Source: Bifidobacterium primatium (GTDB lineage Bacteria > Actinomycetota > Actinomycetes > Actinomycetales > Bifidobacteriaceae). From it: 64,000 nucleotides of DNA. Below, piece by piece: positions 36,617-46,258 of the stretch. Both the position numbers and the translations under genes were made by a program. The notes beneath the pieces were generated by a model that saw nothing but the letters and a program-made list of their open reading frames with translations, made no database searches and was not told the DNA's origin. The DNA lies in NCBI RefSeq assembly GCF_002802875.1, contig NZ_PEBI01000001.1, positions 211,830-275,829 on the forward strand. The letters run 5' to 3'. Positions within the stretch are counted from its first letter, which is position 1; each line of letters starts with the position of its first letter.

Positions 36617-37963
36617 TCAGGCTTGTTTGGTCAGGCTTGCCTCGGCCTCGCGCACCTCGGCGATGTCGCCGGTGATGGATTCGACCTCGGCGATGCGCTC
36701 CTCCTCGCTCAGGCGACGTCCCTTGATGTCGAAGCCGGGCTGCTTGGGGCGGATGAAGAACGTCAGGACGAACGCGAAGGCGTACAGGATCGCGTAGGCC
36801 CAGCACACTCCGCCGAAGCCGGCGATCGGCATGACGATTGTGGCGATCAGCGGGCCGGCGAACGTGGTGAGTCCGGCGGCGAGGTTGTAGGCGGAGAGCG
36901 CCGCACCCTGCTCGCCGGGGGCGAGCGTGGTCACCACCGCCGTCAGCGGCACGAATGCGCAGGTGCCGACGCCGACGAGGAAGAAGCCGATCCACATGAG
37001 CGGTGCGTTGGCGCCGAAGAACTGCGGCACGTAGTAGACGAACAGGGTGGAGACGGTGAGCAGCAGGCAGCCGAACCAGCGCACGGGCATCATCCAGCCG
37101 AAGCGGTCGCCGAACCAGCCCCAGAACACGTTGGCGAACAGGGTGACGACGAACACGAAGCCCCAGAAGCGCATCCACGTCTCGGTGGGGAACCAGCCGC
37201 CACCGCCGTTGTTCTTCGTGGAGAGGTACAGCGGCATGATGACCGGGAAGCCGTAGAGCACGAGGTTGTTGATGACGCGCACGATGGCGGCGAAGGCGAC
37301 CTGGCGGTTCTTCACCAGGATGGTCGCGCCCTTGGTGAGTTCCCGGATCTGCTCGGCGCGGTCGAGCCCTTCGGAGGCCCTGCCCTTGGTGTTCGGCACC
37401 AGCAGGATGCACATGATCGTGCCGACGATGGCGAACGGCATGGCGCACCAGAAGGTCTTGTACTCGCCGAGCACGGGGATGATGTAGCTGGGCAGGTAGG
37501 CGCCGAACACGCCGATGCCCATGGAGAAGGAGGTCCAGAACCATCCCATGGCGCTGGAGAGCTTCGCCGGATCGACCGTCTCGGCCATGAGCACGACGAA
37601 CGAGTAGATGAACAGCGGGTATCCGACGCCTCGCACCGCGTAGACCGCCAGGATGAACGGGTAGCTTCCCGAGGGAAGCGCCACGCCGAGGAAGACGATC
37701 TGTATGACGATCCACCATGTGGCGCCGATCAGCATGAGCCGTTTGGCGCCGAACATCTCGGCGAGCACGCCGCTGGTCCATGCGGCGGCCGCGGCGAACA
37801 GGCCGTACAGGGTGATCAGCAGAGACGCCTGCGTGGCCGCGAATCCGTGGTCGACCATGTACTTCGAGAGGAACGTCAGCTCGAAGCCGTCGCCCGTCAT
37901 GAACACCGCGATGGCGAGGAACCCGCCGATCAGTCTGCGCGTGCTGTTTGATAGCTTGCTCAT
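36617..37963 (-). CDS. RbtT/DalT/CsbX-type polyol permease (MFS)
   Basis: A 448-residue, 12-segment MFS protein. The first helix FLAIAVFMTGDGFELTFLSKYM matches the ribitol/arabitol permease family, and GVLAEMFGAKRLMLIG is the motif A loop. It probably imports D-arabitol, ribitol or xylitol with protons. The ATG at 37963 (MSKLSNSTRR) has AAGGAG upstream; longer readings would add 47 unrelated residues. First gene of the operon, transcribed from the promoter at 38150-38178. Its C-terminus carries a Glu-rich cytosolic tail. Confidence 0.9.
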   Translation of the reverse strand: MSKLSNSTRRLIGGFLAIAVFMTGDGFELTFLSKYMVDHGFAATQASLLITLYGLFAAAAAWTSGVLAEMFGAKRLMLIGATWWIVIQIVFLGVALPSGSYPFILAVYAVRGVGYPLFIYSFVVLMAETVDPAKLSSAMGWFWTSFSMGIGVFGAYLPSYIIPVLGEYKTFWCAMPFAIVGTIMCILLVPNTKGRASEGLDRAEQIRELTKGATILVKNRQVAFAAIVRVINNLVLYGFPVIMPLYLSTKNNGGGGWFPTETWMRFWGFVFVVTLFANVFWGWFGDRFGWMMPVRWFGCLLLTVSTLFVYYVPQFFGANAPLMWIGFFLVGVGTCAFVPLTAVVTTLAPGEQGAALSAYNLAAGLTTFAGPLIATIVMPIAGFGGVCWAYAILYAFAFVLTFFIRPKQPGFDIKGRRLSEEERIAEVESITGDIAEVREAEASLTKQA

Positions 37964-38123
37964 CCCCGCTCCTTGTCCAATGTCGAGGACGCCGCAGTCA
38001 TTGGGAACGTCATCGTCCACCTCCTTGAAAACCATGCCGTGCACCGATGCACCGCGTTTGTCGTACGCCGGGCAGGACGTTTGCGTCCGAATCGGCGAAA
38101 TCACTGCGCTTCACTTTAGTTGA

Positions 38124-38197
38124 CCACTTTTCATTAAGTGGTTGATTAAAGAATACGCACGACACCCCGCTTTGTCAATCCACTTTTATTAAAGTGG
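38124..38197. promoter_or_regulatory. ROK operators and promoter of the polyol operon
   Basis: Two 18-bp palindromes, CCACTTttcattAAGTGG (38124-38141) and CCACTTTtattAAAGTGG (38180-38197), bracket a minus-strand promoter TTGACA (38173-38178) with a 17-bp spacer and TATTCT (38150-38155). The first lies near the start of the operon transcript and the second just upstream of -35. A plus-strand -10, TATAAT (38202-38207), abuts the second palindrome and probably drives the regulator gene. The best-supported regulatory site in the window, by sequence alone. Confidence 0.8.
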
Positions 38198-38310
38198 TCC
38201 TTATAATTGTGGAAGGCTTGGAAAACCTACGTTCCAACCAAGCCCAACGGCCGTCGACGCCGCGTGTCGCACATTACACTGAGGAACATCACGCTAGGAG
38301 GTTCAACGGC

Positions 38311-39471
38311 ATGGAAATCGCAACGACCACGGCAATCAAGGAACAGAAGCGCCGGCTCGTGCTCGGATACATCTATCGCCATCGCCACGCCTCACGGCAG
38401 GACCTCGCCCAGGCCCTGCCGATCAGCCCACCCACCATCACGCAGAACCTCAACGACCTGGAGGATTCCGGACTCATCAAACGGTCGGGCTTTCTCGACT
38501 CCAACGGCGGCCGCCGCGCGCAGATCTACTCGTTCGACCAGACCGCCCGCATCGCCATCGGCGTGGAGATCCTCGGCTCATCCGTCGCCCTGCAGGCATA
38601 CGACCTCTATGGCGAGCGCCTTGCAGGCCGAACCCATATGATCGACTACGACAACGGCGACGAATACTACGAGGCCGTCGCCGGTCACGTCAACGATTTC
38701 ATCGAGGCAATCGCCGCGAAACTCAGCGTGGACGAATCATCCATTCTCGGCGTCGCGTTCGCCGTGCAGGGCATCGTCTCGCCGGACGGCAGCCACCTGA
38801 CCTTCGGCATGATCCTCGGCAACACGGGTCTGACGCTCAGCCGCCTGAGCGAACGCATCCCCCACCCCTGCCGGCTCATCCACGACTCGCATGCCTCGGC
38901 CATCGCCGAGCTCTGGCTCGATGACGCCATAGCCAACGCCACCTGCATCTACCTCGATGAGCATGTGGGCTGCGCGGTGATCTCCGACGGACAGATCAAC
39001 GAGGGCGAGAACCTGCGCAACGGCACCTGCGAACACATGACCCTCGCCATCGACGGGCCGGAATGCTATTGCGGGCAGCGCGGCTGCATGGATGTCTACA
39101 CGTCGCGGGCGGCATTGCTCGACGATTCGGGATGCGACAGCCTCGCCGAATTCTTCAGCCGCGCGCACGACGGCGACGACGACTGCGCACGGCGGCTCGA
39201 CAGGTACCTGACGTACCTGGCCCACGCCATCAAGAACGCGCGAACGGTGCTCAGCAACGACGTCATCATCGGCGGTCGCATCGCCTACCTGATGTCGGAC
39301 GACGATTTCGCCGCGCTGCGAAAGAAGACCGACGCCATCGCCTCGTTCCCCGACGACCGGTTCGCCATCATCCGCAGCGTATGCTCCCAAGGCCAGAACA
39401 TCCTTGGCGCGGCATTGTCATATATCAAGCCGTTCCTCGACGAGGAGATCGACACCCGCGCACGACGCTAG
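38311..39471 (+). CDS. ROK-family transcriptional regulator of the polyol operon
   Basis: A 386-residue protein: N-terminal winged helix (ASRQDLAQALPISPPTITQNL, residues 30-50), then a sugar-kinase-like ROK domain. The ROK zinc motif CYCGQRGC is intact near residue 252. It has no convincing ATP phosphate loop, consistent with a repressor and not a kinase. The start is the ATG with TAGGAGG at good spacing. It is divergent from the polyol permease operon, with two matched palindromes between. The effector is likely the polyol or its pentulose product. Confidence 0.92.
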   Translation: MEIATTTAIKEQKRRLVLGYIYRHRHASRQDLAQALPISPPTITQNLNDLEDSGLIKRSGFLDSNGGRRAQIYSFDQTARIAIGVEILGSSVALQAYDLYGERLAGRTHMIDYDNGDEYYEAVAGHVNDFIEAIAAKLSVDESSILGVAFAVQGIVSPDGSHLTFGMILGNTGLTLSRLSERIPHPCRLIHDSHASAIAELWLDDAIANATCIYLDEHVGCAVISDGQINEGENLRNGTCEHMTLAIDGPECYCGQRGCMDVYTSRAALLDDSGCDSLAEFFSRAHDGDDDCARRLDRYLTYLAHAIKNARTVLSNDVIIGGRIAYLMSDDDFAALRKKTDAIASFPDDRFAIIRSVCSQGQNILGAALSYIKPFLDEEIDTRARR

Positions 39472-39498
39472 GACCCATAAACGATAAAAACCGAAATA

Positions 39499-39554
39499 TG
39501 GTAAATCCGGTCATGGAGGCCCGACAAACGACCTCTGCATGACCGGATTTACCA
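39499..39554. terminator. 17-bp perfect palindrome between convergent genes
   Basis: TGGTAAATCCGGTCATG (39499-39515) pairs perfectly with 39538-39554, between the ROK gene and gnd. On the minus strand it comes directly after the gnd stop. Confidence 0.65.
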
Positions 39555-39576
39555 AATAACCGAAGAATGAGTCGGA

Positions 39577-40470
<894 letters not shown>

Positions 40471-40686
40471 GATGTGCTCTTTTCTTGTGTGGTGCGGATG
40501 GTGAGGAAATGAAGATATGAGGCGCGAAAGGCTCCGGACATCCGAAGGATCCGCAGAGAAACGATTATGGGCGAGGAACGATGCGAGAGCATGGATGAAA
40601 ACGACGCAGGCAAGAAGGACACCCACGCAACATCTGGACGGCACCCGGACGCCCGAACGACGTCCGCGCCGCATATGAATGACGCC

Positions 40687-40712
40687 GGCTCCCCTCCCCC
40701 GTGAGGGGAGCC
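40687..40712 (-). terminator. Hairpin after gntK
   Basis: GGCTCCCCT (40687-40695) pairs with AGGGGAGCC (40704-40712), 12 bp past the gntK stop. The same GCTCCCCT/AGGGGAGC core occurs in the repeat at 55207. Read-through into gnd is possible since no U-run follows. Confidence 0.5.
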
Positions 40713-40723
40713 ATGCGCGACGA

Positions 40724-41254
40724 TTATGCGGCCAGGGCGCGCTCCTCGGCGGCGGCGTGCGCCTTGACGGCCTCGATGGCGCGGGCGACCATCTCGTCGA
40801 CGCTGCCTTCGATGGAGACCTTGATGCCCGGCTCGTCATCCTCGAGCGGTTCGAGATCGGCGAACTGGCTGGGCAGCAGCGACGGCGGCATGTAGTGCCC
40901 TTTGCGGGCGGCCATGCGCTTGCCGATGACCTCCTCGCTGCCGACCATGTGCACGAAGAACACGGGGATGTCGCGGCGCAGCACGTCGCGGTAGGCGCGC
41001 TTGAGCGCCGAACAGGAGACGACGGTGGAGTTGCCTTCGGCGGACTGGTCGCGCATCCACTTGTTGATGGTGTCGAGCCAGGGCCAGCGGTCCTCGTCGG
41101 TCAGCGGGATGCCGGCGCGCATCTTGTCGACGCTGGCCTTGGGATGGAACTCGTCGCCTTCGGCGTAGACATAGCCCAACTGGTCCCGAACGGCCTCCGC
41201 GATGGTGGTCTTGCCGCATCCGGCGACGCCCATAACCACGACGTGCACTGTCAT
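40724..41254 (-). CDS. gntK: Gluconokinase
   Basis: Phosphorylates D-gluconate to 6-phosphogluconate. The 176-residue P-loop kinase has GVAGCGKTT (9-17), the gluconate-contact segment GDEFHPKASVDKMRAGIPL and DEDRWPWL, then SCSALKRAYRDVLR and GHYMPPSLLPSQF, all diagnostic of the GntK/IdnK family. The start MTVHVVVMG has AAAGGAG upstream. It receives gluconate from the idonate/ketogluconate modules on both sides and passes the product to Gnd. Transcription is from the promoter at 41317-41346. Confidence 0.96.
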   Translation of the reverse strand: MTVHVVVMGVAGCGKTTIAEAVRDQLGYVYAEGDEFHPKASVDKMRAGIPLTDEDRWPWLDTINKWMRDQSAEGNSTVVSCSALKRAYRDVLRRDIPVFFVHMVGSEEVIGKRMAARKGHYMPPSLLPSQFADLEPLEDDEPGIKVSIEGSVDEMVARAIEAVKAHAAAEERALAA

Positions 41255-41316
41255 CGTCTGCTCCTTTGCTCGGCGGCCGCGTTGCGGCCACGATATGACT
41301 GCGATTTGATGGGATT

Positions 41317-41346
41317 ATTATAATCAGATTTCGTAATCTTTGTCAA
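41317..41346 (-). promoter_or_regulatory. gntK-gnd promoter with an operator inside the spacer
   Basis: On the minus strand TTGACA (41341-41346), an 18-bp spacer, and TATAAT (41317-41322) form a near-consensus promoter. The palindrome AGATTtcgtAATCT (41326-41339) sits inside the spacer, where a bound repressor would block polymerase. A second GATTnnnAATC site (41411-41421) lies just before the divergent gntR start. Both are probable GntR sites. Confidence 0.78.
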
Positions 41347-41429
41347 TTTAAAAAGAGTACTTTTAAAAATTATCGTGATGCCCATTAGTTGGATTGGCAT
41401 TCTTTTCGTTGATTGGTAATCTTTTTATT

Positions 41430-42155
41430 ATGACTGATACGCCGAAATCCAACGATGGGAAAACCAACGATGCCAAGCTGATGCATCTGCCCATCGCGGA
41501 CCAGCTGGCCACCGACATCATCGACGGACCATGGCCCGTGGGTACAAGCACGACGCTCGAGGACATCCAGCGTCGGTTCGGCGTCTCAAGGACGGTGGCG
41601 CGCGAGGCCGCGCGATACCTGGAGGCCACCGGCGCCGTGACCATCCGGCGCCGTGTGGGGCTGGTCGCGCAGAGCCCCGAGACGTGGGCCGCGTTGAACC
41701 CGCAGGTGATTCACTGGAAGCTGCATTCGAACCAGCGCAAGCAGGAGCTGCTGTCGCTCACCGAGCTGCGTCTCGCCGTGGAGCCGGCCGCCGCCGCATG
41801 CGCCACGCACCGCGCATCGTTGGAGACGCGGGCGAAGATGCCGGTGCTGGCGTTGGAGATGCGCAGGCACGGCGAGGCCGGCGACCTCGACCCGTTCCAC
41901 GAGCTCGACATCGAGTTCCATTCGACGCTGCTGCGCAACAGCGGCAACGAGCTGTTCGCCTCGCTTGCCCCGATCGTGGAGACCATCCTGCGCGGGCGCG
42001 TGGAGATCAACATGTATCCGAGCCGGCCGTCCGCCAGCGCACTCGACGCGCACGACGAGGTGGCCGACGCCGTGTGGAAGGGCGACGCCGAACGCGCCCG
42101 CAAGGCCATGCACGACATCGTCGACGAGGTCAGCACGGTCATCGCCGCCAGATAG
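41430..42155 (+). CDS. GntR-family (FadR/FCD type) regulator of gluconate genes
   Basis: A 241-residue regulator. The winged helix (TLEDIQRRFGVSRTVAREAARYLEATGAV, about 45-75) is followed by an all-helical FCD effector domain with metal-ligand style segments ELDIEFHSTLLRNSGN and DAHDEVADAVWKGD. The ATG giving MTDTPKSN is preferred, though no clear SD precedes it; a TTG 36 bases upstream is less likely. It is divergent from gntK-gnd with GATT/AATC palindromes between, so gluconate or 6-phosphogluconate is the likely effector. Confidence 0.9.
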   Translation: MTDTPKSNDGKTNDAKLMHLPIADQLATDIIDGPWPVGTSTTLEDIQRRFGVSRTVAREAARYLEATGAVTIRRRVGLVAQSPETWAALNPQVIHWKLHSNQRKQELLSLTELRLAVEPAAAACATHRASLETRAKMPVLALEMRRHGEAGDLDPFHELDIEFHSTLLRNSGNELFASLAPIVETILRGRVEINMYPSRPSASALDAHDEVADAVWKGDAERARKAMHDIVDEVSTVIAAR

Positions 42156-42218
42156 CCCCTCCCCCACGCGCCTCATCGCGCACCCCGCACGGCCATGTCC
42201 GAAGGCACGGCAAAAAAC

Positions 42219-42302
42219 GCCGAAATCCGCGATCCATGGTGCCTTCGGGACGTTTCTGACGAGTAAAACGTCCCTTTCGCACCGCGAATCGCGGATTTCG
42301 GC
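42219..42302. repeat. Long palindromic intergenic element, family copy 2
   Basis: An 84-bp near-perfect inverted repeat between the convergent gntR gene and the SDR ending at 42348. The outer arms begin GCCGAAATCCGCGAT, and an inner GGTGC-containing part surrounds the centre. Very similar to copy 3 (53768-53859) over both arms and more distantly to copy 1 (1924-2006). Confidence 0.75.
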
Positions 42303-42347
42303 TGTTGCGGCCCGTATGTCACGGGCCGATGGGGGATGTTCCCGGTC

Positions 42348-43121
42348 TTACTTCACCAGGTAGCCGCCGTCGACGGGGATGACGGTGCCGTTGACGTAGT
42401 CGCTGGCGGAGGAGGCGAGGAACAGGACCGGTCCCTTGAGGTCCTCGGGCAGGCCCCAGCGGTTGGCCGGGATGCGGACCGTGCACTCGTCCTTGCGCTC
42501 CTGGGTCATGTTGGCGCACATCTCGGTGTCCATGTAGCCGGGGGCGATGGCGTTCACGCAGATGTTGTAGCGGGCGCAGTCCACGGCGAGGCTCTTGGTG
42601 AGCTGGCTGACGGCGCCCTTGGAGGCGGTGTAGGCCGGGACGGTGGTGCCGCCGAACCAGGTGACCATGGAGCCGATGTTGATGATCTTGCCGCCGGTGG
42701 GCTGGTCCTTCATGATGGCGACGGCCTTCTGGCACATGAACCACACGTGGTTGAGGTTGATGTCGATGACGAGCTTCCACTCGTCCTCCGGGAACTCCCA
42801 CGGCTGGTGGCGGCGCTGGATGCCGGCGGCCGGGATGAGCACGTCGAGACGGCCGTCGAGGATCTCCATGGCCTCGTCGAACATGCGGTCGATGTCGGCC
42901 TTCTTGGAGAGGTCGCCGACGACGGCGTAGGCGTCGTAGCCCTGGGCGCGGTACTCCTCGACGACCTTCTCCAGCTTGTCCTTCTGGACGTCCATGACGA
43001 CGACCTTGGCGCCGTTCTCCAGCAGGCCCTCGGCCATGCCGCGGGAGAGGCCCTGGGCGCCGCCCGTCACGATGCAGTTCTTGCCGGCGACGTTGAACTT
43101 GTCCTGGTAGTTGAAAGCCAT
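42348..43121 (-). CDS. SDR oxidoreductase, module A
   Basis: A 257-residue short-chain dehydrogenase related to KduD/IdnO and to hexuronate reductases. Visible: VTGGAQGLSRG, IGSMVTWFGG with the catalytic Ser, YTASKG, PGYMDTEM and IPVDGGYLVK. Unusually the NNAG motif reads PAAG (VLIPAAGIQRRH). The second of two adjacent ATGs is chosen (AAAGGAG upstream); a G-poor A/C-rich leader precedes it. Last gene of module A, after the dehydratase. It could reduce fructuronate to mannonate or act on 5-ketogluconate. Confidence 0.88.
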   Translation of the reverse strand: MAFNYQDKFNVAGKNCIVTGGAQGLSRGMAEGLLENGAKVVVMDVQKDKLEKVVEEYRAQGYDAYAVVGDLSKKADIDRMFDEAMEILDGRLDVLIPAAGIQRRHQPWEFPEDEWKLVIDINLNHVWFMCQKAVAIMKDQPTGGKIINIGSMVTWFGGTTVPAYTASKGAVSQLTKSLAVDCARYNICVNAIAPGYMDTEMCANMTQERKDECTVRIPANRWGLPEDLKGPVLFLASSASDYVNGTVIPVDGGYLVK

Positions 43122-43250
43122 CATTGGCTCCTTTCAATTGTTCCTATTGGATAGGTGTTGTTTGGTTTCGGTTGGTTTGCTTGGTGGATATTAAGTTATG
43201 GGTCTGTGTTTTATGGATCCGTGATGGACGGTCCGGCGGGCGCCGGCCGG

Positions 43251-44498
43251 TCACGGGGTGACGAGGGCGCCGTCGCGGCGGCGGGTCTGCGTCCACGTGG
43301 TCACCGTGTTCTCGCACGGGTACTTGGCGGCCTCGGCCTCGTCGAGGTCGACGCCCAGGCCCGGCTTGTCGTTGGCGTAGACGTAGCCGTCCTTGTACTC
43401 GGGCAGTCCGGGGAACACGTCGAGCAGTGCGCCGTGCGGTCCCTTGAGCTCCTGGATCACGAAGTTCGGCGGCTCGATGCCCGACCATTCCTGCACGCCG
43501 AAGTTCTGCGCGGCCAGGTCGATGTGGATGTTCGCCGCGTGGGCCAGCGGCGACATGTCGCCCGGGCCGTGCCATGCGGTGCGCACACCGAACTGCTCGG
43601 CGAAGATCTGCAGCTTGCGGGCGGCGGTGATGCCGCCGATCTGGCTGATGTGCACGCGGATGAAGTCGATGAGGTGCTCGGTGATGAGCGTCTTCCATTC
43701 GGCCGAGTTGTTGAACAGCTCGCCCTGTGCGATCGGGATGCTGGTCTGCTGGCGCAGGCGGCGCAGCCAGTCGGTCTGCTCGATCGGCACCGGGTCCTCG
43801 AGGAAGAACAGCTCGTAGGGTTCGAGAGCCTTGGCGAGCTGCAGGGCCTCGACCGGGGCGATGCGCTCATGCACGTCGTGCACGAGGTTCATGTCGTAGC
43901 CGATGCGGTCACGGATGCCGGCGAACAGCTCGACCGTGTCGTGGATGTACTTCTTGGAGTCGAGGTAGACGCCTGGGTGGGCTCCTTCGGGGGCGGTGGC
44001 CGGGGTGTTGCCGTAGTCCTCGCCGCCGTAGCCGCCGCACTGGCAGCGGATGGTGGTGATGCCCATCTCCTGGAACTGCTGGATGTTGTCGCACAGCTCC
44101 TCGAGGTCACGGCCGTCGGCGTGGCGATAGACGGGGATGCCTTCGCGGACCTTGCCGCCGAAGAGCTGGTAGACCGGCATGCCGGCCATCTTGCCCTTGA
44201 TGTCCCACAGCGCCATGTCGACGCCGGAGATCGCGTTGTTGGAGATCGGTCCGTTGCGCCAGTAGGCGTTCTGGTGCATGAGCTGCCAGATCTCCTCGAT
44301 GTTCTCCACATCGCGGCCGCGCAGCAGCGGGTCGAGGTACTCCTCCACCACGGTCTTCACCGCGAGGTGGCGGTAGGCGTAGGTGGCGCAGCCCAGACCG
44401 TAGAGGCCCGGCTGGTTGGTCTCCACGCGGACGACGACGAGGTTGATGCCTTCGGGCGCCGTGCAGATGACGCGCACCTTGTCGATGGTGACTGTCAT
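43251..44498 (-). CDS. Mannonate dehydratase-like enolase-superfamily sugar-acid dehydratase (ManD/RspA family)
   Basis: A 415-residue metal-dependent dehydratase that should convert D-mannonate or D-gluconate to 2-keto-3-deoxy-D-gluconate. The metal ligands and base residues of the family are present: NLVHDVHER (Asp and His), FFLEDPVP (Glu), AQGEL (Glu), AWHGPGDMSPLAHAAN (His) and VQEWSG (Glu). N-terminal capping residues IDKVRVICTAPEG fit too. Start MTVTIDKV with AAGGAG upstream. It sits between the SDR and the MHS transporter in module A. The exact substrate cannot be read from sequence. Confidence 0.88.
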   Translation of the reverse strand: MTVTIDKVRVICTAPEGINLVVVRVETNQPGLYGLGCATYAYRHLAVKTVVEEYLDPLLRGRDVENIEEIWQLMHQNAYWRNGPISNNAISGVDMALWDIKGKMAGMPVYQLFGGKVREGIPVYRHADGRDLEELCDNIQQFQEMGITTIRCQCGGYGGEDYGNTPATAPEGAHPGVYLDSKKYIHDTVELFAGIRDRIGYDMNLVHDVHERIAPVEALQLAKALEPYELFFLEDPVPIEQTDWLRRLRQQTSIPIAQGELFNNSAEWKTLITEHLIDFIRVHISQIGGITAARKLQIFAEQFGVRTAWHGPGDMSPLAHAANIHIDLAAQNFGVQEWSGIEPPNFVIQELKGPHGALLDVFPGLPEYKDGYVYANDKPGLGVDLDEAEAAKYPCENTVTTWTQTRRRDGALVTP

Positions 44499-44568
44499 GT
44501 CGTTCTCCTTGGATTTGGATGGTCGTACGGTTCGGATGATTGTTGCGGTTGTGTTTGATTGTTGCGGT

Positions 44569-44597
44569 CGGGGTCGCGGCCTGGCCCCGCGACCCCG
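44569..44597 (-). other. Intercistronic hairpin, MHS to dehydratase, module A
   Basis: Perfect 11-bp inverted repeat (CGGGGTCGCGG at 44569-44579 with 44587-44597) just after the MHS stop. A similar GGGGTCGC core forms the hairpin at 48606-48641. It may stabilise mRNA ends or tune relative expression. Confidence 0.5.
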
Positions 44598-44610
44598 GAT
44601 TGCACGTCGG

Positions 44611-46140
44611 TTACATCGCGTCTTCTCGGGTGGTGAGGTCACGGCCGGCGACTTCCGGCATGACCACCGCTGCGAGGAAGGTGAGCACGAGGCAGACCGC
44701 CATGATGGCCGCGATCGCGATCCACGATCCGCCGAACGCCGTGACCAGCGCGGCTGCGGTCAGCGGGCCGAAGCCGCCGGCGATGAGGTTCGGGATCTCC
44801 TTGGAGAGGGCGAGCTGCTCGTAGCGGTGTGCGGAGCCGAAGCACTCGGCCATGGTCAGGTTCTCCAGCGAGGCGAGCGAGAGCACGGCGAGGTTGTGCA
44901 GCACGATGTAGCCGATGAAGAACAGCAGGTCGGGGTTCGAGAAGTGCGGGACGAGTCCGGAGGAGGTCTGCTCCATGGTGGTCTGCGTGCCGAGGTTGTT
45001 GACCATGAGCAGGAAGCAGGGCACCAGCAGGAACACATCGATGATGGTGACGACCATGTACATGCGCTTGCGTCCGAAGACATCGCCGAGCCAGCCGATC
45101 AGCGGCACGGTGGCGAATCCGACGAGCGAGGAATACACGACGACGCTGGAGGCGACGGACTTGGAGACGAGCAGGTTGGCGGTCATGAAGGTGATGAGGT
45201 AGGTCTGCACCATGGCGGAGGTGCCGCACTGGCCGAAGCGCAGGATGCAGGCGACGATGAACGCCTTGAGGGAGCGCGGGGTCTTGGCGATCTCGGCGGC
45301 GGCCTTCTTCTCGGCCTCCTTGCGGGCCTTCTCGGCCTCGGCGTCGGCGGTCTTGTTCAGCGGCTTGTCGTACTCGGCGATGGTCTCCTCCACCGAGGCC
45401 TCATAGACCGGGGTCTCCTTGAGGTGCATTCGGATGAAGACGGCGGCGCCCATCACGATGACGGAACCGAGGAACGGGATGCGCCAGCCCCAATCGACCA
45501 CGGCGTCGTTGCCGAGCCATGCCAGCAGCACGGCCCAGATGGCGCCGGCCAGCAGGGTGCCGGAGTTGGTGCCAAGCGCGGTGAAGGCGGAGACGATGCC
45601 GCGATGCTTCTTCGGGGCGTATTCGGCGAGGAGCACGGAGGAGCCGGCGATCTCGGCGCCGGCGCCGAAGCCCTGGGCCAGTCGGAGAACCACCAGCAGC
45701 GCCGGGGCGAGGAGTCCCACCTGGTCGAATGTCGGCAGCGCGCCGATCAGCGTGGTGGCGCAGCCCATGATGGCGATGGTGATGAACAGCACCTTGGTGC
45801 GGCCGATGCGGTCGCCGAGGCGACCGAAGTACCAGGCGCCGATCGGGCGGGCCACATAGCCCACGCCGTACACGGCCATGGCCGACATGATGGCCACGGC
45901 GGCGGAGCCGTGTCCGAAGAAGATGTCCTTGAAGACGAGTGCGGCGGCCAGCGAGTACAGCTGGAAGTCCATGAACTCGAGCGCGGTGCCGAGCCAGCCG
46001 GAGACGGCGGCCTTGATGAGATCGGCGGTGGTGCGTTCGGCCAGGGTGGGATCGGATTTCTCGGCCGCGGGTTCGACGTTGACCGCGGTCATTTCGGCGG
46101 CGACCTCGGTCGTTCCGTCGATGGTCATAGCAGACGACAT
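44611..46140 (-). CDS. MHS-family sugar-acid symporter, module A
   Basis: A 509-residue MFS transporter with a polar N-terminal tail of about 40 residues. MHS landmarks: GWLGTALEFMDFQLYSLAAA, FGRLGDRIGRTKVLFI, RLAQGFGAGAEIAGSSVLLAEYAP, GWRIPFLGS and MPEVAGRDL. Between segments 6 and 7 is a long highly charged stretch (about 262-298) rich in Glu, Lys and Ala, likely a cytosolic helix; it is also present in the module B paralogue but not in module C. The start at 46140 has GAGGTG upstream; the GTG twelve bases earlier is an alternative. Confidence 0.92.
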   Translation of the reverse strand: MSSAMTIDGTTEVAAEMTAVNVEPAAEKSDPTLAERTTADLIKAAVSGWLGTALEFMDFQLYSLAAALVFKDIFFGHGSAAVAIMSAMAVYGVGYVARPIGAWYFGRLGDRIGRTKVLFITIAIMGCATTLIGALPTFDQVGLLAPALLVVLRLAQGFGAGAEIAGSSVLLAEYAPKKHRGIVSAFTALGTNSGTLLAGAIWAVLLAWLGNDAVVDWGWRIPFLGSVIVMGAAVFIRMHLKETPVYEASVEETIAEYDKPLNKTADAEAEKARKEAEKKAAAEIAKTPRSLKAFIVACILRFGQCGTSAMVQTYLITFMTANLLVSKSVASSVVVYSSLVGFATVPLIGWLGDVFGRKRMYMVVTIIDVFLLVPCFLLMVNNLGTQTTMEQTSSGLVPHFSNPDLLFFIGYIVLHNLAVLSLASLENLTMAECFGSAHRYEQLALSKEIPNLIAGGFGPLTAAALVTAFGGSWIAIAAIMAVCLVLTFLAAVVMPEVAGRDLTTREDAM

Positions 46141-46258
46141 GGTTTGCTTCACCTCATATATATATACGTAATCGGTTATCGGCACGGGCGGCATTGTCCG
46201 CGCCGCAGTATCGGAATCGTTTTGTCCGTATCGTTCGTATTTCGGGGAATCGTGTGAT

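Noticed and set aside
44416-46257. Long plus-strand open frame across the module A transporter
   Set aside because: High-GC antisense frame without SD, rich in Gly/His/Asp/Arg, with no recognisable motif; the minus-strand MHS gene accounts for it.
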